This document shows, in pieces, positions 63,163 through 64,000 of a DNA stretch of 64,000 bases (its first letter is position 1; every line of letters begins with the position of its first letter). The notes below the pieces were generated by a model, which saw only the letters and a program-made list of their open reading frames with translations, did no database searches and was not told where the DNA came from. The position numbers and the translations under genes were made by a program. Source of the stretch: JANLYQ01 sp031365725 (GTDB taxonomy: Bacteria; Actinomycetota; Actinomycetes; JACCUZ01). The DNA lies in the NCBI GenBank assembly GCA_031365725.1, contig JANLYQ010000006.1, forward strand, positions 22,389-86,388, in the 5' to 3' direction.

Positions 63163-63196
63163 TCACGACATCTGTCCACTCACGACATCTGTCCAC
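63163..63196 (+). repeat. 17-base tandem duplication in the rpsA leader
   Basis: TCACGACATCTGTCCAC occurs twice without a gap (63163-63179 and 63180-63196), 20 bases before the rpsA start. Confidence 0.95.
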
Positions 63197-63215
63197 CCCA
63201 CGGAGCCACTCCTAC

Positions 63216-64000
63216 ATGACGGCAAGCATCGAAGCCAGTCCCAGCACCACCCCGAACGTCGCGATCAACGACATCGGCGACGAGGCGGCTTTCTTGGCCG
63301 CGATCGACGAGACGATCAAGTACTTCAACGATGGCGACATCGTCGAGGGCGTCATCGTCAAGGTCGACCGGGACGAGGTCCTGCTGGACATCGGCTACAA
63401 GACCGAGGGCGTCATCCCCTCGCGCGAGCTCTCGATCAAGCACGACGTCGACCCCAACGACGTCGTCAAGGTCGGTGACGAGATCGAGGCCCTCGTCCTC
63501 CAGAAGGAGGACAAGGAAGGTCGTCTCATCCTGTCCAAGAAGCGTGCGCAGTACGAGCGCGCCTGGGGCACGATCGAGAAGATCAAGGAAGAGGACGGCA
63601 TCGTCACCGGCTCCGTCATCGAGGTCGTCAAGGGCGGCCTGATCCTGGACATCGGCCTGCGTGGCTTCCTGCCCGCGTCGCTGGTCGAGATGCGCCGCGT
63701 GCGCGACCTCCAGCCCTACGTCGGCAAGGAGCTCGAGGCCAAGATCATCGAGCTGGACAAGAACCGCAACAACGTGGTCCTGTCCCGCCGGGCGTGGCTC
63801 GAGCAGACCCAGTCCGAGGTGCGCTCGACCTTCCTGCAGACCCTGCAGAAGGGTCAGGTCCGTTCCGGTGTGGTCTCGAGCATCGTCAACTTCGGTGCCT
63901 TCGTGGACCTCGGCGGCGTCGACGGCCTGGTGCACGTGTCCGAGCTGTCCTGGAAGCACATCGACCACCCCTCCGAGGTCGTCGAGGTCGGCCAGGAGGT
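63216..64000 (+). CDS. rpsA: 30S ribosomal protein S1 (3' end outside window)
   Basis: The first 261 codons of S1. Successive OB-fold S1 domains are visible: GDIVEGVIVKVDRDEVLLDIGYKTEGVIP (about residues 40-70), GIVTGSVIEVVKGGLILDIGLRGFLPASLVE (about 128-160), and GQVRSGVVSSIVNFGAFVDLGGVDGLVHVSEL (about 207-245). S1 binds mRNA leaders at the ribosome. GGAG at 63202-63205 is ten bases before ATG. The leader carries a tandem duplication. Confidence 0.98.
   Translation, partial: MTASIEASPSTTPNVAINDIGDEAAFLAAIDETIKYFNDGDIVEGVIVKVDRDEVLLDIGYKTEGVIPSRELSIKHDVDPNDVVKVGDEIEALVLQKEDKEGRLILSKKRAQYERAWGTIEKIKEEDGIVTGSVIEVVKGGLILDIGLRGFLPASLVEMRRVRDLQPYVGKELEAKIIELDKNRNNVVLSRRAWLEQTQSEVRSTFLQTLQKGQVRSGVVSSIVNFGAFVDLGGVDGLVHVSELSWKHIDHPSEVVEVGQE

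Larger units (their letters stand above)
62941..63215 (+). other. rpsA control region
   Basis: About 275 bases without a gene. It holds a promoter candidate at 63006-63035 and a perfect 17-base tandem duplication at 63163-63196 near the end of the leader. Confidence 0.7.

Overview
The window is one contiguous piece of a high-GC actinobacterial chromosome. The evidence is the strong G/C bias at third codon positions, many GTG starts, ATGA/GTGA start-stop overlaps, and several actinobacterial markers: circularly permuted ATP-grasp/alpha-E/transglutaminase genes, PAC2, an ANTAR response regulator beside a tRNA, an Rpf-LysM gene behind a ydaO riboswitch, and the order pdtaR, polA, rpsA. Genus is not determinable by eye. 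I see no rRNA, CRISPR array, prophage or intact insertion sequence.

Left edge (1-8.4 kb): part of a bacterial microcompartment (BMC) locus. On + run a BMC-H shell protein (cut by the window edge), a tandem BMC-T shell protein, an APH-type kinase, an SDR and a GntR/UTRA regulator. Facing it on - is a four-gene operon for a coenzyme-B12 diol/glycerol dehydratase: GlcG-like protein, fused large+medium subunit, small subunit, reactivase. Kinase, SDR and shell genes recall the RMM amino-alcohol microcompartment, whereas the dehydratase belongs to PDU/GRM-type metabolism, so the combination deserves attention.

8.4-18 kb: hemerythrin-like protein, exonuclease III, two transglutaminase-like proteins, an NCS1 permease and purine nucleoside phosphorylase on -, then the ATP-grasp/alpha-E/transglutaminase trio on +. 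18-43 kb is housekeeping and accessory metabolism: RecQ with a PRTase-like tail, a secreted GH3 glycosidase, phosphoglucomutase, a PAS/GAF/SpoIIE/HATPase sensor phosphatase, a DEAD-box helicase, OYE, PAC2, HtrA, alcohol dehydrogenase, citrate synthase, a GGDEF-EAL protein, an acyl-ACP desaturase behind a perfect palindrome, a second divergent family-A DNA polymerase, and an aldo/keto reductase. 43-48 kb: ArfB, the c-di-AMP riboswitch with the Rpf-LysM muralytic enzyme, DinB, an unusual short-variable-arm tRNA with CAA anticodon, and PdtaR.

46.6-52.2 kb: branched-chain amino acid ABC transporter; livK (+) converges on livHMGF (-) across a strong terminator hairpin. LivH carries a secreted beta-domain before the permease. 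52-64 kb: DUF554, GNAT and thioesterase genes, polA, then a structured leader followed by a three-gene cell-surface operon (secreted alpha/beta hydrolase, small membrane protein, 843-residue repeat protein), a methyltransferase, a 42-residue basic protein and the start of rpsA.

Most promising leads: the hybrid BMC/diol-dehydratase locus, the switch-like leader at 57.1 kb with the surface operon behind it, the class I tRNA with CAA anticodon, the LivH fusion, and the desaturase palindrome.
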